From: Shewanella vesiculosa
GTDB taxonomy: Bacteria; Pseudomonadota; Gammaproteobacteria; Enterobacterales; Shewanellaceae
Direction of reading: 5' to 3'
Assembly: GCF_021560015.1 (NCBI RefSeq)
Contig: NZ_CP073588.1
Coordinates: forward strand, 2,604,001-2,668,000
Length of the DNA: 64,000 bases
Positions 27,212 to 36,267 of the stretch are shown piece after piece. Both the position numbers and the translations under genes were made by a program. Each line of letters begins with the position of its first letter. Position 1 is the stretch's first letter. The notes under the pieces are model-generated. The model was not told the origin of the DNA, ran no database searches, and saw only the letters and a program-made list of their open reading frames with translations.

Positions 27212-28318
27212 ATGTCAACTTCACATTGGAAACGGATTGTGGTTAAAGTGGGAAGCGCATTAATTGCGCCCCATCAACAAGGTTGTAGCAGCCATTATTT
27301 GTTAGGTATAGCCCAATTTATCGCGACCTGTCGTGCTCAAGGGTGCCAAGTAGTTTTGGTATCTTCGGGTTCAGTTGCCGCTGGTAAACATCGATTTGCT
27401 GAAACTGCAGAGCCAAGTATTTCACTTAAAAAAGCCATGGCTGCAGCAGGCCAGGCAGATATGATGGCGACCTGGGATAAGTTATTTGACTTCCCTTCAG
27501 CGCAGCTATTACTGACCCATGGTGATTTACGCGACCGTGACCGTTATATCAGCATTAAAAATACAATTTTTACTCTGTTAGACAATGGCTTGCTGCCCAT
27601 TATTAACGAAAATGATGCTGTCACAGCAGCCAAATTACGTGTGGGTGATAATGATAATTTATCAGCCATGGTGGCAGCTGCAGCAGATGCTGATGCGTTA
27701 ATTATTTGCTCTGACGTAAAAGGGCTTTATAACAAAAACCCTAATTTACATGAAGATGCCACACTAATTAAGCAAGTAAGTGAGATTAATGCTGAAATCT
27801 ACGCAATGGCTGGCGGAGCGACCAGTAGTGTAGGTACTGGCGGGATGCAAACTAAAATCGAAGCGGCAGAGAAAGCGATTTCTCACGGAATTGAAACCAT
27901 GATTGTCGATGGATTCGACGCAGATACCTTTAATCAACTTTTAAAAGGTCAGAATCCGGGCACGTTATTTACCCCGTATGATGTACCTATGCAAGAACAC
28001 TTGCATTGGATGATGCATACCTCACAAATTCAAGGTGAGTTAATTGTCGACAATGACTTTAGCGCGGACCTTGAAGAACATGATACCCAACTAACCACTG
28101 ACGATGTAGTGGCCGTAAGAGGCAACTTTTCCGTCGGCGATACTGTTTTAGTGCGCAAAGGCGATGGCACTAAATTGGCAAAAGCCAAATCAAACTACAG
28201 TAGTTGTTTATTACATTTTATTGCAGACCAGGAAGATCGTGAATTTGCCAATAACGCCCAACAAAAAACGGGCCCACTGATCTCTGACAAAAACATCGCC
28301 ATTTTGGAGCACATATGA
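27212..28318 (+). CDS. proB: Glutamate 5-kinase
   Basis: A 368-aa ATP:glutamate phosphotransferase, first step of proline synthesis. The amino-acid kinase domain (about 1-250) includes RIVVKVGSALIAP, VLVSSGSVAAG, INENDAVTA, GDNDNLSAMVA and the GTGGMQTKIEAAEKA region. A C-terminal PUA domain follows (DDVVAVRGNFSVGDTVLVRK). The start at 27212 is preferred because GGAG lies 9 nt upstream. An in-frame ATG at 27197 overlaps the putP stop and has no ribosome-binding site. Its end overlaps proA by 4 bp. Feedback control by proline is known in the family but cannot be judged here. Confidence 0.95.
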   Translation: MSTSHWKRIVVKVGSALIAPHQQGCSSHYLLGIAQFIATCRAQGCQVVLVSSGSVAAGKHRFAETAEPSISLKKAMAAAGQADMMATWDKLFDFPSAQLLLTHGDLRDRDRYISIKNTIFTLLDNGLLPIINENDAVTAAKLRVGDNDNLSAMVAAAADADALIICSDVKGLYNKNPNLHEDATLIKQVSEINAEIYAMAGGATSSVGTGGMQTKIEAAEKAISHGIETMIVDGFDADTFNQLLKGQNPGTLFTPYDVPMQEHLHWMMHTSQIQGELIVDNDFSADLEEHDTQLTTDDVVAVRGNFSVGDTVLVRKGDGTKLAKAKSNYSSCLLHFIADQEDREFANNAQQKTGPLISDKNIAILEHI

Positions 28319-29562
28319 GTTTAATTAAAGATTTATCGCAAGCCGCAGCAACAGCTGCACAAACTCTAGCCCTATTAGATGAAAAAGTTAAAAACACCAT
28401 CTTACTTGATATGGCTCGTGCGCTTAGGGCACACAGCGACGATATTATTAAAGCGAATTTATTAGATCTTGAACACGCCGAAAAAGCTGACTTAGGCACG
28501 GCGATGATAGACAGATTGACACTGACACCTGATCGTATTGAATCCATGGCGGCAGGCATCGAAACCGTTGCGTCATTACCCGATCCTGTCGGTATGGTGC
28601 GCGAAATATGCCAGCGACCTAATGGGCTTAACATTCAAAAAATGCGCGTGCCTTTAGGTGTTGTGTGCATGATTTATGAAGCACGCCCTAATGTTACCGC
28701 TGATGCCGGTGCGTTATGCTTTAAATCAGGTAATGCTGTGATATTGCGTGGTGGTAAAGAAGCGCTTAATTCAAGTAAAATCATTGCTTCTATCTTACAA
28801 AATGTGTTGCAAGTATATCAGTTACCTACCGCACTGATCACGGTTGTACCCGACCCAGATCGCGCTTTAATGCTGGAGCTGATGCAGCAACGTGACTTTA
28901 TTGACGTGATTATTCCACGCGGTGGAGAAGGTTTGATCAACTTTGTGACAGATAACAGTAAAATCCCTGTTATTCAACACTTTAAAGGTGTTTGTCACTT
29001 ATATGTCGATAAAGACGCAGACCTCGATATTGCAATGTCTTTATTACTGAATGGTAAAACCCAACGCACTGGCGTATGTAATGCCCTAGAGGGATTACTG
29101 GTACATCAAGACGTAGCAGCCACATTTTTACCGAAAGTAGCAGCCGAGCTTGCCGCACATAAAGTACGTATTAATGTCAGCAAGAATGCCCAACAATACT
29201 TTGAGCATGCCAATGTTATTAGCGATGATGATTTTGGCCAAGAGTATTTAGATTTAGAAATTGCTATTCGCCAAGTGACTGACTTTGACCATGCGATTAA
29301 TCATATTCGTCGCTTTGGTAGCCATCACACAGAAGTGATTTGTACTCAAAATGAGTTAACGGCTACGCGTTTTCAACGCACAGTGGATGCCTCAGTCGTG
29401 ATGGTAAATGCATCATCACGTTTTTCTGATGGTAGCGAACTCGGTCTAGGTGCAGAAATTGGTATTGCGACCAGTAAATTACATGCCTACGGCCCAATGG
29501 GCCTTGAGTCACTCACGACTGAGAAATACTTAGTCAGTGGTGAAGGTCAAGTTCGCGCATAA
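28315..29562 (+). CDS. proA: Gamma-glutamyl phosphate reductase
   Basis: A 415-aa NADPH-dependent reductase of the aldehyde dehydrogenase superfamily, second step of proline synthesis. It has the ProA signatures MRVPLGVVCMIYEARPNVTA, GNAVILRGGKEA, IPRGGEGLI, VIQHFKGVCHLYVDKDAD and RTGVCNALEGLLVH, with the catalytic Cys in GVCN. The last part, SSRFSDGSELGLGAEIGIAT, is also typical. The ATGA overlap with proB shows translational coupling. A terminator follows 20 bp after the stop. Confidence 0.96.
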   Translation: MSLIKDLSQAAATAAQTLALLDEKVKNTILLDMARALRAHSDDIIKANLLDLEHAEKADLGTAMIDRLTLTPDRIESMAAGIETVASLPDPVGMVREICQRPNGLNIQKMRVPLGVVCMIYEARPNVTADAGALCFKSGNAVILRGGKEALNSSKIIASILQNVLQVYQLPTALITVVPDPDRALMLELMQQRDFIDVIIPRGGEGLINFVTDNSKIPVIQHFKGVCHLYVDKDADLDIAMSLLLNGKTQRTGVCNALEGLLVHQDVAATFLPKVAAELAAHKVRINVSKNAQQYFEHANVISDDDFGQEYLDLEIAIRQVTDFDHAINHIRRFGSHHTEVICTQNELTATRFQRTVDASVVMVNASSRFSDGSELGLGAEIGIATSKLHAYGPMGLESLTTEKYLVSGEGQVRA

Positions 29563-29581
29563 TCCAATCGGCACCACAGAT

Positions 29582-29615
29582 AAAAGGCCAAGCGAAAGCA
29601 TGGCCTTTTCTTTTT
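29582..29615 (+). terminator. Terminator between proA and proC
   Basis: A 9-bp perfect stem (29582-29590 with 29601-29609), a 10-nt purine-rich loop and a C-T5 tail. It would limit read-through from proBA into proC. Confidence 0.85.
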
Positions 29616-29637
29616 AGCGACACTTTCGGAGGTTCCC

Positions 29638-30477
29638 ATCGTTCAACATCAGTCATTAGATCCCAATACCTGTATCGCCTTTATCGGTGGTGGCAACATG
29701 GCCAGAGCTATTATCAGCGGCCTACTGAAACAAGGTCACAACAGTGCCAATATTCTAGTGTGCGCCCCAAGTCAAACCACCCGACACGACTTAATCGATA
29801 CATTCAATGTAAAAGTACATCAAGACAATACCGCCGCAGTTGCGTTTGCTGATGTCATCATTATTGCCGTTAAACCTTTTGTTGTACCGGTAGTGTGTGA
29901 GCAATTGAGTGAAGTGATGCAGCACGATAACCGTAAATTAGTTATCTCAATTGCCGCAGGAGTCAAACATGCCACACTGCGCCAGAAATTACATTTTTCA
30001 CCCAAAGTCATTTGCGCCATGCCAAACTTACCGACCGCCATTGGCGAAGGATTAACAGGTTTATACGCAAGTCCCGACACTCACAAACATGATATTGCCC
30101 TAGCAGAAAGACTCATGCGGGCTGTTGGTGAAACGGTATGGTTAACAGAAGAAAGCCAAATGTCGACCATAGTGGCGGCGGCGGGTAGCTCTCCAGCGTA
30201 TTTATTCTTATTTTTAGAAGCAATGGAAAAAGCGGCTGTCGAACAAGGGCTGCCACAAGAAACTGCCACTAAAGCAGTGCTTCAAAGTGCAATGGGAGCA
30301 ATATCTATGGCGATGAAGAGTCAGCATAATTTGGCTAACCTGCGCCACCAGGTGACCTCCCCTAAGGGCACAACAGAACAGGCAATATTGGCATTTCAAG
30401 ATGGCGATCTCGATGAGCTTGTCGCCAATGCAATGGCGTGTGCAACATCAAGAGCAAAAGAGTTATCTATTGGTTAG
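29638..30477 (+). CDS. proC: Pyrroline-5-carboxylate reductase, apparent ATC start
   Basis: The final enzyme of proline synthesis. The NAD(P)-binding motif FIGGGNMARAI lies before the first in-frame ATG (29698), so a start there would lose the first beta strand and glycine-rich turn. No ATG, GTG or TTG exists in frame upstream. The best candidate is ATC at 29638, 5 nt after a perfect GGAGG (29628-29632), giving 279 residues starting with IVQHQSLDPNTCIAFIGG. Downstream motifs are intact: VIIAVKPF, ISIAAGVKHATL, MPNLPTAIGEG, TIVAAAGSSPAYLFLFLEAM and VTSPKGTTEQAI. The start may be a true rare codon, a mutated ATG or a sequence error. Confidence 0.85.
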   Translation: MVQHQSLDPNTCIAFIGGGNMARAIISGLLKQGHNSANILVCAPSQTTRHDLIDTFNVKVHQDNTAAVAFADVIIIAVKPFVVPVVCEQLSEVMQHDNRKLVISIAAGVKHATLRQKLHFSPKVICAMPNLPTAIGEGLTGLYASPDTHKHDIALAERLMRAVGETVWLTEESQMSTIVAAAGSSPAYLFLFLEAMEKAAVEQGLPQETATKAVLQSAMGAISMAMKSQHNLANLRHQVTSPKGTTEQAILAFQDGDLDELVANAMACATSRAKELSIG

Positions 30478-30594
30478 CTCGATGAACTAGGCTGATGTTA
30501 ATACCATTGGCCCAATGGCACTGTTCTGGCTGAGAATGACTTGATTATCGCCCGCACTCACTGATGACAGGCTCACGAGTAGCTTACGCCTCGC

Positions 30595-31125
30595 TCACAG
30601 TAACTCTTGTTTGATCAGCTTCAGTAGAAAGGTTTCTCGTTCAATCGATAAGCCTTTTTTACTGCTATTGGCAATCGTATCTAAGTTATGCGCTATAGCC
30701 TCATCAATATCAATCCACACCGGCACCATGCCATTATTGATTTCATGGGCTTCAAATTGAGTCTCACCCAGCTGACTGTCTATCTCACAAGTGAAGCAAT
30801 AAGACAGCATGTTCACCGATGTATAACCCTCTCGCTGCCATGGGCGGTATTCTTCATATAAGCCAAATTCCTTAATATTGCGGATCTCTTGCGCGCCGGT
30901 TTCCTCTTGTAACTCCCGAATGAGCCCTTGCTCTATCTCCTCGCCCGCATCGACTCCACCACCTGGTAATGAATAGTCATGATAACGTTGGGTATAAAGC
31001 ATCAATATTTGATTATCACGAATGACAATTGCACGGGCAGCAATACGAGTCAGCATAGTTTTTTGATTGGCATCAATAAATTCTGCAGGAGTATCAGTAT
31101 GATAACGAGTGGTTAAATAGCGCAT
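30595..31125 (-). CDS. NUDIX hydrolase
   Basis: A 176-aa NUDIX protein. The Nudix box is complete: GGGVDAGEEIEQGLIRELQE followed by ETGA, matching G-x5-E-x7-REuxEExGu. Flanking features include AARAIVIRDNQILMLYTQRY before the box. Family members hydrolyse nucleoside diphosphates linked to another group, but the substrate here is unknown. It is convergent with proC and stands alone. The region between it and the next gene (31126-31660) carries a 71-codon open frame that lacks a ribosome-binding site and is not accepted. Confidence 0.88.
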   Translation of the reverse strand: MRYLTTRYHTDTPAEFIDANQKTMLTRIAARAIVIRDNQILMLYTQRYHDYSLPGGGVDAGEEIEQGLIRELQEETGAQEIRNIKEFGLYEEYRPWQREGYTSVNMLSYCFTCEIDSQLGETQFEAHEINNGMVPVWIDIDEAIAHNLDTIANSSKKGLSIERETFLLKLIKQELL

Positions 31126-31660
31126 TATACGGGTTCATCACAATAAAAAGCGCATGATACTGTGCCAGAGCTCAGGCTTCAAGTGTGCGTATACACTCAT
31201 TCAATAGCTGCTTATAAACAAGTTAACACCCGTTTATTGCAAAATATACTCACTCAAACAGTGAAGCTAACTAATATCACCTTAGTGATTATCAATATAG
31301 ACAATGGCATAGCTAAAATAGCCTATACTCATACAGACAAATTATTGAGCATTAGAGGCTGTTGGGTTCGCCGCTGAACTAAAGACAATCAAAAGAAGTA
31401 TCCATCAGCCATACAATAAACAGCTTATCTCGGGGCTCTACGCTAATTATCATCAAGTTAAGTCTGTTTTAACCGAGTCATACAATAATAGGTTTTTTTC
31501 GATACCACAGCACATAAAACAACTGACTAGGTGGCCGTTATTATTATATTTTCTCTCATAATCATTATTGCTGGTGCTCGCATAATCTGAAATATAGCCC
31601 CTATTATTACCAGGCTTAACGGTTAGCATTGATAGAATTTTACTTTGGAATTTGCTTACG
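31126..31660. other. Intergenic region, no gene seen
   Basis: About 530 bp between divergent NUDIX and diguanylate cyclase genes. It presumably holds both promoters. No repeat or operator stands out. Confidence 0.4.
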
Positions 31661-32830
31661 ATGAAATTTTGGTTAAAACAATTCGCCCAATATCCACCAG
31701 ATCATCCCGATTACTGGCGAGTCCAATTAATCGGCTATACATTGCTGATTACAATGAGCTACTTTTTCATTCTTGCCCTGATTAATCTTTTGTATTTTAA
31801 CAGCTTGGAATACACCTTACTCGATAGTGTTGGGTTATGTATTTCATTTGTTATTTTCTACCATTTCCGCAAAACAGGACATGTTAAAATAGCCTCTTGG
31901 GCGACCACCATAATGGTAAGCAGCTTAATCATGCTATTTGCCATTTCAGCTAAGGGTCAATCCTACTCATTATTTTGGTCAACGCTCGTCCCACTGATTT
32001 CATTTTTTCTTATAGGACGGAAATGGGGAACACTAATTTCATGCCTTACCTTCGCTGTATGTGCTTTTTTGGTGTACCAGCAAACTCAAGACCCTGAGCC
32101 TGTAACGATTAGAACTCAAGCCTTATTTAATATTATCGAAGTGTGTATAGCACAAGTTTTACTGATTAGGTTTTACGAAAAAACTCGTTTTTCCGGCTAT
32201 CAGAAACTCGCACTTCGCAATTTAGAAATCCAAAAAATGGCTGAAACAGATAAACTCACCGGGCTGTATAACCGCGACAAACTCGATAAGGTTCTAGAAC
32301 AACTGCTGACCATTAAAGCCGTGAATAACGACGTAATGCCTGATTCTGGCAGCCGAGATAATAAATCGCCATCGATCGATATAGGCGGCGTAGATGATAA
32401 AAACCCCACCGAACCAAGGTTACTTAAGCTGATATCTCGTTTTCAATCGCCTATTTCGGTAGTGATGATCGACATCGATCATTTTAAACGCATCAATGAT
32501 AATCACGGTCATCTGGTAGGTGATAAAGTCTTATGTGAATTGGCGCATTTACTCCAAAGCCAAATGCGCAATGATGATTTACTAGTACGTTGGGGAGGTG
32601 AAGAGTTTGTGATGGTATTACTCAATTCAACCTTAAATGACACCATAGAGCTAACCGAAAGATTACGCCAATATGTCGCCAAGCAAAATATTCAAGGTAT
32701 GGCACTCACAATAAGCTTAGGCGTTGCACAATACAATTCACAAGACTCTGCTGACAGCATATTAGAGCGTGCAGACAAAGCCTTATACAAAGCTAAATCA
32801 CAAGGGCGCAATTGCGTGGCAGTGGCTTAA
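31661..32830 (+). CDS. Membrane diguanylate cyclase with an insert in the GGDEF domain
   Basis: A 389-aa protein. The ATG at 31661 (GGAA 10 nt upstream) is chosen over a TTG three codons earlier. About five to six hydrophobic segments fill residues 20-180 and form a membrane sensor. The GGDEF domain starts MAETDKLTGLYNRDKL and has SVVMIDIDHFKRINDNHGH and the active motif RWGGEEF. About 50 residues, rich in Asp, Ser and Asn, interrupt the domain between the first helix (KLDKVLEQLL) and the SVVMIDIDHF strand. The insert looks disordered and is unusual for the family. It should synthesise cyclic-di-GMP. Confidence 0.9.
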   Translation: MKFWLKQFAQYPPDHPDYWRVQLIGYTLLITMSYFFILALINLLYFNSLEYTLLDSVGLCISFVIFYHFRKTGHVKIASWATTIMVSSLIMLFAISAKGQSYSLFWSTLVPLISFFLIGRKWGTLISCLTFAVCAFLVYQQTQDPEPVTIRTQALFNIIEVCIAQVLLIRFYEKTRFSGYQKLALRNLEIQKMAETDKLTGLYNRDKLDKVLEQLLTIKAVNNDVMPDSGSRDNKSPSIDIGGVDDKNPTEPRLLKLISRFQSPISVVMIDIDHFKRINDNHGHLVGDKVLCELAHLLQSQMRNDDLLVRWGGEEFVMVLLNSTLNDTIELTERLRQYVAKQNIQGMALTISLGVAQYNSQDSADSILERADKALYKAKSQGRNCVAVA

Positions 32831-32888
32831 TAAATGTAAATACCACTGCATAATCAATATCAAGCAGTGACATAGCATAGTAAGCTTT

Positions 32889-34136
32889 TTAATTGGCTTT
32901 ATTAATTGCCTCACTCAGCTCGCTATCGAGTATTTTAGGCACATAATGTTTGCCATTAATACGCTGAATAATTTGGGTCGCGGTTAAATCATGTACCACA
33001 TTAATCACTGTCGATGCGGCATCGGTGATTGCACCAATGACCACTAAAATAGGGATAACTTCCATCGGTAAACCTAAGGTAGTCACAATAAAAATTTCGC
33101 CTAAAAATGCTCCTCCCGGGACTCCACCAATGATAAATGCAGACAATACCGAAATCAAAATCGTTAGCATAAACACATCTGGAGTAAAATCGAGACCTAA
33201 TAGCGAATAGATAAACACGATTTTTAGCGCGGTGATCGCTGCTGCACCACCTTTATTAAGATTCACTAACAATGGCAAACTAATCTCTGCAATTTGCTCG
33301 TTTAAGCCCATTTTAGCGGCGCTACGAATGGTCACAGGTAATGTCGCTAATGATGAACTAGTGCCTAATGCCGTCACTGCGGGTTCAAGCATATGTTGCC
33401 AAAACTGCTTAACCCCTTTTACTCCGCCACCAATCCATGCGTATAGGGTTGAACCTAAGGTAATATATAACGCCATTGCGACAAAAAATAATCCAACAGC
33501 TCGAGCAAACGTGCCCATTAACTCAGTATCTTGACTAGCCATAGTCGCAGCAAAATAAGCTCCAAGCCCAATAGGCGCAACATACATTAATAGCGAAATA
33601 ACTTTCATGATCACAGTATTTAAACTGTCTAGCATGCGTCCAACTCTCTGGCCATCTTCACCTGATTGACCAATGGCCACACCACCAATCACCGACATAA
33701 TGATCAAAGCCAAAATGTTTGATTTAGACAATAAACCAACAAAATCATTGGTGGTTAACAAGCTAACAAAATCCATACCGCCTGATGCAGCATCAACCGT
33801 ATTGGCTAAATCAAGTGTCACGCCTTGGGCAGGATCGTACGCTAACGCCAGCAATACCACACCGACAGCGGGAATAATTGCCATCACAATTGATACCAGC
33901 ATAATCGACACCAGTATCGCGCCTAATTTCTTTAAATCCGTCATGTGCGCGATAGATGACATCACGCTCACAGCCACCAGAGGTACGATGATCATAAACA
34001 ATAGATTAAGGAAAATTTGCCCTATCGGCTTGAGCTTTATGGCGAGTTCAGGCGCTAAGCCACCGAATAGCCCACCAAGCAATAAAGCACCCAGCAATAT
34101 AATTGACGAACGATAAGCACGTAGGCTACTGAACAT
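32889..34136 (-). CDS. Dicarboxylate/amino acid:cation symporter (DAACS)
   Basis: A 415-aa symporter of the DctA/GltP/SstT family. It has about eight hydrophobic helices, the re-entrant hairpin serine motif TALGTSSSLATLPVT, and NLLFMIIVPLVAVSVMSS near the N terminus. The substrate-binding segment reads DAASTVINVVHDLTATQII in place of the usual N-M-D-G-T form, which points away from standard DctA or GltP. The Asp, His and Asp/Thr pattern there may set specificity. The gene is monocistronic. It likely imports an acidic or small neutral amino acid or a dicarboxylate with sodium or protons. Confidence 0.87.
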   Translation of the reverse strand: MFSSLRAYRSSIILLGALLLGGLFGGLAPELAIKLKPIGQIFLNLLFMIIVPLVAVSVMSSIAHMTDLKKLGAILVSIMLVSIVMAIIPAVGVVLLALAYDPAQGVTLDLANTVDAASGGMDFVSLLTTNDFVGLLSKSNILALIIMSVIGGVAIGQSGEDGQRVGRMLDSLNTVIMKVISLLMYVAPIGLGAYFAATMASQDTELMGTFARAVGLFFVAMALYITLGSTLYAWIGGGVKGVKQFWQHMLEPAVTALGTSSSLATLPVTIRSAAKMGLNEQIAEISLPLLVNLNKGGAAAITALKIVFIYSLLGLDFTPDVFMLTILISVLSAFIIGGVPGGAFLGEIFIVTTLGLPMEVIPILVVIGAITDAASTVINVVHDLTATQIIQRINGKHYVPKILDSELSEAINKAN

Positions 34137-34569
34137 AATGGCTCCTAAAGACAGTTAATCAACACAAAAAATGGCCAGCAAACACGGCCTAAGGAACACT
34201 TAACGTACAAGCTAGTAATAAGTTAACTTTTAAATACAGTCACTTATCACTCAGTTGAGCGGTATTTCTCACGAAAACATGTGACGACAAGATGATGGTT
34301 TGAACTAAAATATGGCACAAAACCAATAAGATACCAACAACAACCGTACTTCAGCAATCGTTAATAATAACTGTACCATCCACAACACTGTAGGTCGGTT
34401 AATTCTAGGCTGATTAATATGCTTTTGTAGTAGCAACTCAAGAATCATTTGTTATAGCAAGAGCAAAAATGACAGGACTAGGCTTAAATCAATATCAGAT
34501 GAAGGGCATCAAGCAGCTAAGCAAATAACGGCGCTAATCAGAACCTTGAATAACATACCAAGCGAATAG
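34137..34569. other. Intergenic region upstream of the symporter
   Basis: About 430 bp with no supported gene. It lies between the symporter start and the 3' end of the J-domain operon. Confidence 0.4.
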
Positions 34570-34597
34570 AGGAAGCTTACACACAAGTAAGCTTCCT
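34570..34597 (-). terminator. Hairpin at the end of the J-domain operon
   Basis: A perfect 11-bp inverted repeat (34570-34580 with 34587-34597) and 6-nt loop lie 9 bp beyond the last stop codon. The T tract is lacking, so it may terminate weakly or protect the RNA end. Confidence 0.7.
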
Positions 34598-34606
34598 AAA
34601 GTGACA

Positions 34607-35500
34607 TTACATGACGATATAGATGGGCCAACCAAGAAGACCGACTAAACCTTCCTTGTATTCAAATCGCTCTAATCGCTCAGGAGAGGCATTTTGAGCA
34701 GCCAACTCTTGATAACTTCGAGAGAAATTTAATGTGCGTAGCAATGCAGAGTTAAAGTTTTTACCTAAATCCAAACGGATAGCAGCTTCAAGCTCCTTAG
34801 GTAACTCAGCCAGGGCGAGCTTAGTTTGTTGCTCGATAAATTCCAGGCTAAACCACTGCGGCTGAAGTTCTACACTCGTCATACGCCGTTTAAGATCTGG
34901 GCGCACTTTTTTACCGTCGAAAAATATCCGATAAAGCACAGCTTCTGCTAAGGTACTTTCCAGATTGATATAATCCATAGGGTCAAAGGTGCCAGCAATA
35001 TAAAACTGAGCTAACAATGCATTAATAGATTGCTGGCGATTATGCTCGGTTAAGGCTTCTTGATAATAAACCCAACCTTGCCACTCATCACAATCCGGTG
35101 GACTCGACACTTGATCAAGCAAGATTTTATCCACATCGCCATAAACCGATTTACCATGAAGCCTGTACTGGCTCACTTTAGTTAGCATACCCCAGCCTTT
35201 CTGAAACGACTTAACCACGCCGTCATCATTGAGCAGCAACGCAATAGCATTATCTTGATTTTGGTCCGACAACGCCATCAAACCAATACTCACAATACCA
35301 ATCACATCTTGCGCCGCTTCTTCAAGCAAATGCATTTTATACTTGTTATAAAACTTATCTGCGAACTTAAGGCTCATCAAAATGGCTTTCGCTTTGATCT
35401 GTCCCAATTGCTCATTACTAAGCAAATCTTCGGTTCGGCCATAAGCCAACACCCGACTCAAATAGGGACCCTGATTTTCGTCACGTAATACCAATTGCAT
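34607..35500 (-). CDS. Unrecognised 297-aa protein, last gene of the J-domain operon
   Basis: Not recognised. A soluble, mostly helical protein with no signal peptide or membrane span, starting MQLVLRDENQGPYLSRVLAY and ending LLGWPIYIVM. The hydrophobic patch AAQDVIGIVSIGLMALSD is amphipathic rather than a clean membrane helix. It begins 11 bp after the previous gene and ends at a hairpin, so it belongs to the four-gene unit headed by a J-domain protein. The unit suggests these are partners or clients of a dedicated J protein and DnaK. Confidence 0.8.
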   Translation of the reverse strand: MQLVLRDENQGPYLSRVLAYGRTEDLLSNEQLGQIKAKAILMSLKFADKFYNKYKMHLLEEAAQDVIGIVSIGLMALSDQNQDNAIALLLNDDGVVKSFQKGWGMLTKVSQYRLHGKSVYGDVDKILLDQVSSPPDCDEWQGWVYYQEALTEHNRQQSINALLAQFYIAGTFDPMDYINLESTLAEAVLYRIFFDGKKVRPDLKRRMTSVELQPQWFSLEFIEQQTKLALAELPKELEAAIRLDLGKNFNSALLRTLNFSRSYQELAAQNASPERLERFEYKEGLVGLLGWPIYIVM

Positions 35501-35511
35501 TTGCAGAACCC

Positions 35512-36267
35512 TTAATCAAGAAAGCTAAACATGTCATCAACTTCAGCATACTCGTCAGTGACTTGGTTCTTTTCTTTCGCCTGAATCACTAATTCGCTGG
35601 CAAATTGGCTGATAATTAACTGCCAGTCAGAGCCAGTATTACGCAGCATGTTCTTGATCGACTTCTCGACATTAGGTGCTCTATCGCGGATCAGCGCCAG
35701 CAAACTTCGCGGATCATCAATGCTCAGACTATGAGCTTCTTCATCGGCTTGCCAATCAGAATACCCCACGGTTTCCTCATCCGCTTCATCATCAAAAGTA
35801 TCGTTAATCTCATCTTCATCATCACTGCTACCACCTAAGATAAGCTCAATAAATGGGATCGATAGATAAAATAGTGCCGCTGGGTCTTCAGCCAAACATT
35901 CTAAAATAGCAGTTTGTTTTTCTTCGCTGTCCTGGATACGGATAAGGTAAGTCATAAAATCAAACGTATGATGCATTAACTCTTCAGCATTACTCTTGAT
36001 TTTTTCTTCCCAGTAAAGCGGTTGCTGGCAGACGATGTCACGGATCTGTTCTGGCGACATAAGCTCAGACATGATCGATGGACACGAAATATCATGCTGA
36101 CTGTTAATTTGCGTCAGCGTAACTATGTCCATTTTTTCTATAACTTCAACCAACTGATCATCAGACATTGACGACGCAATTAACTCAAATCTCTTGCTTG
36201 CCTGTTTAGGCTCAACATTCGCCAGCTCTTGTATTTCAGCGGCGGTTATTTCAATGAGACTGTTCAT
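35512..36267 (-). CDS. Unrecognised 251-aa protein with acidic segment
   Basis: Not recognised. The N-terminal half looks helical (ITAAEIQELANVEPKQASKR, MSDDQLVEVIEKMD). A strongly acidic stretch follows the middle (SSDDEDEINDTFDDEADEE, about residues 146-166), and the C terminus is EYAEVDDMFSFLD. No signal peptide is seen. It overlaps the previous gene by 4 bp (ATGA), showing translational coupling. The repeated short-helix pattern recalls the charged adaptor proteins found with chaperones, but no family can be named. Confidence 0.8.
   Translation of the reverse strand: MNSLIEITAAEIQELANVEPKQASKRFELIASSMSDDQLVEVIEKMDIVTLTQINSQHDISCPSIMSELMSPEQIRDIVCQQPLYWEEKIKSNAEELMHHTFDFMTYLIRIQDSEEKQTAILECLAEDPAALFYLSIPFIELILGGSSDDEDEINDTFDDEADEETVGYSDWQADEEAHSLSIDDPRSLLALIRDRAPNVEKSIKNMLRNTGSDWQLIISQFASELVIQAKEKNQVTDEYAEVDDMFSFLD

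Noticed and set aside
31162..31377. 71-codon open frame on the plus strand
   Set aside because: No ribosome-binding site and no neighbour coupling. The composition is consistent with chance.
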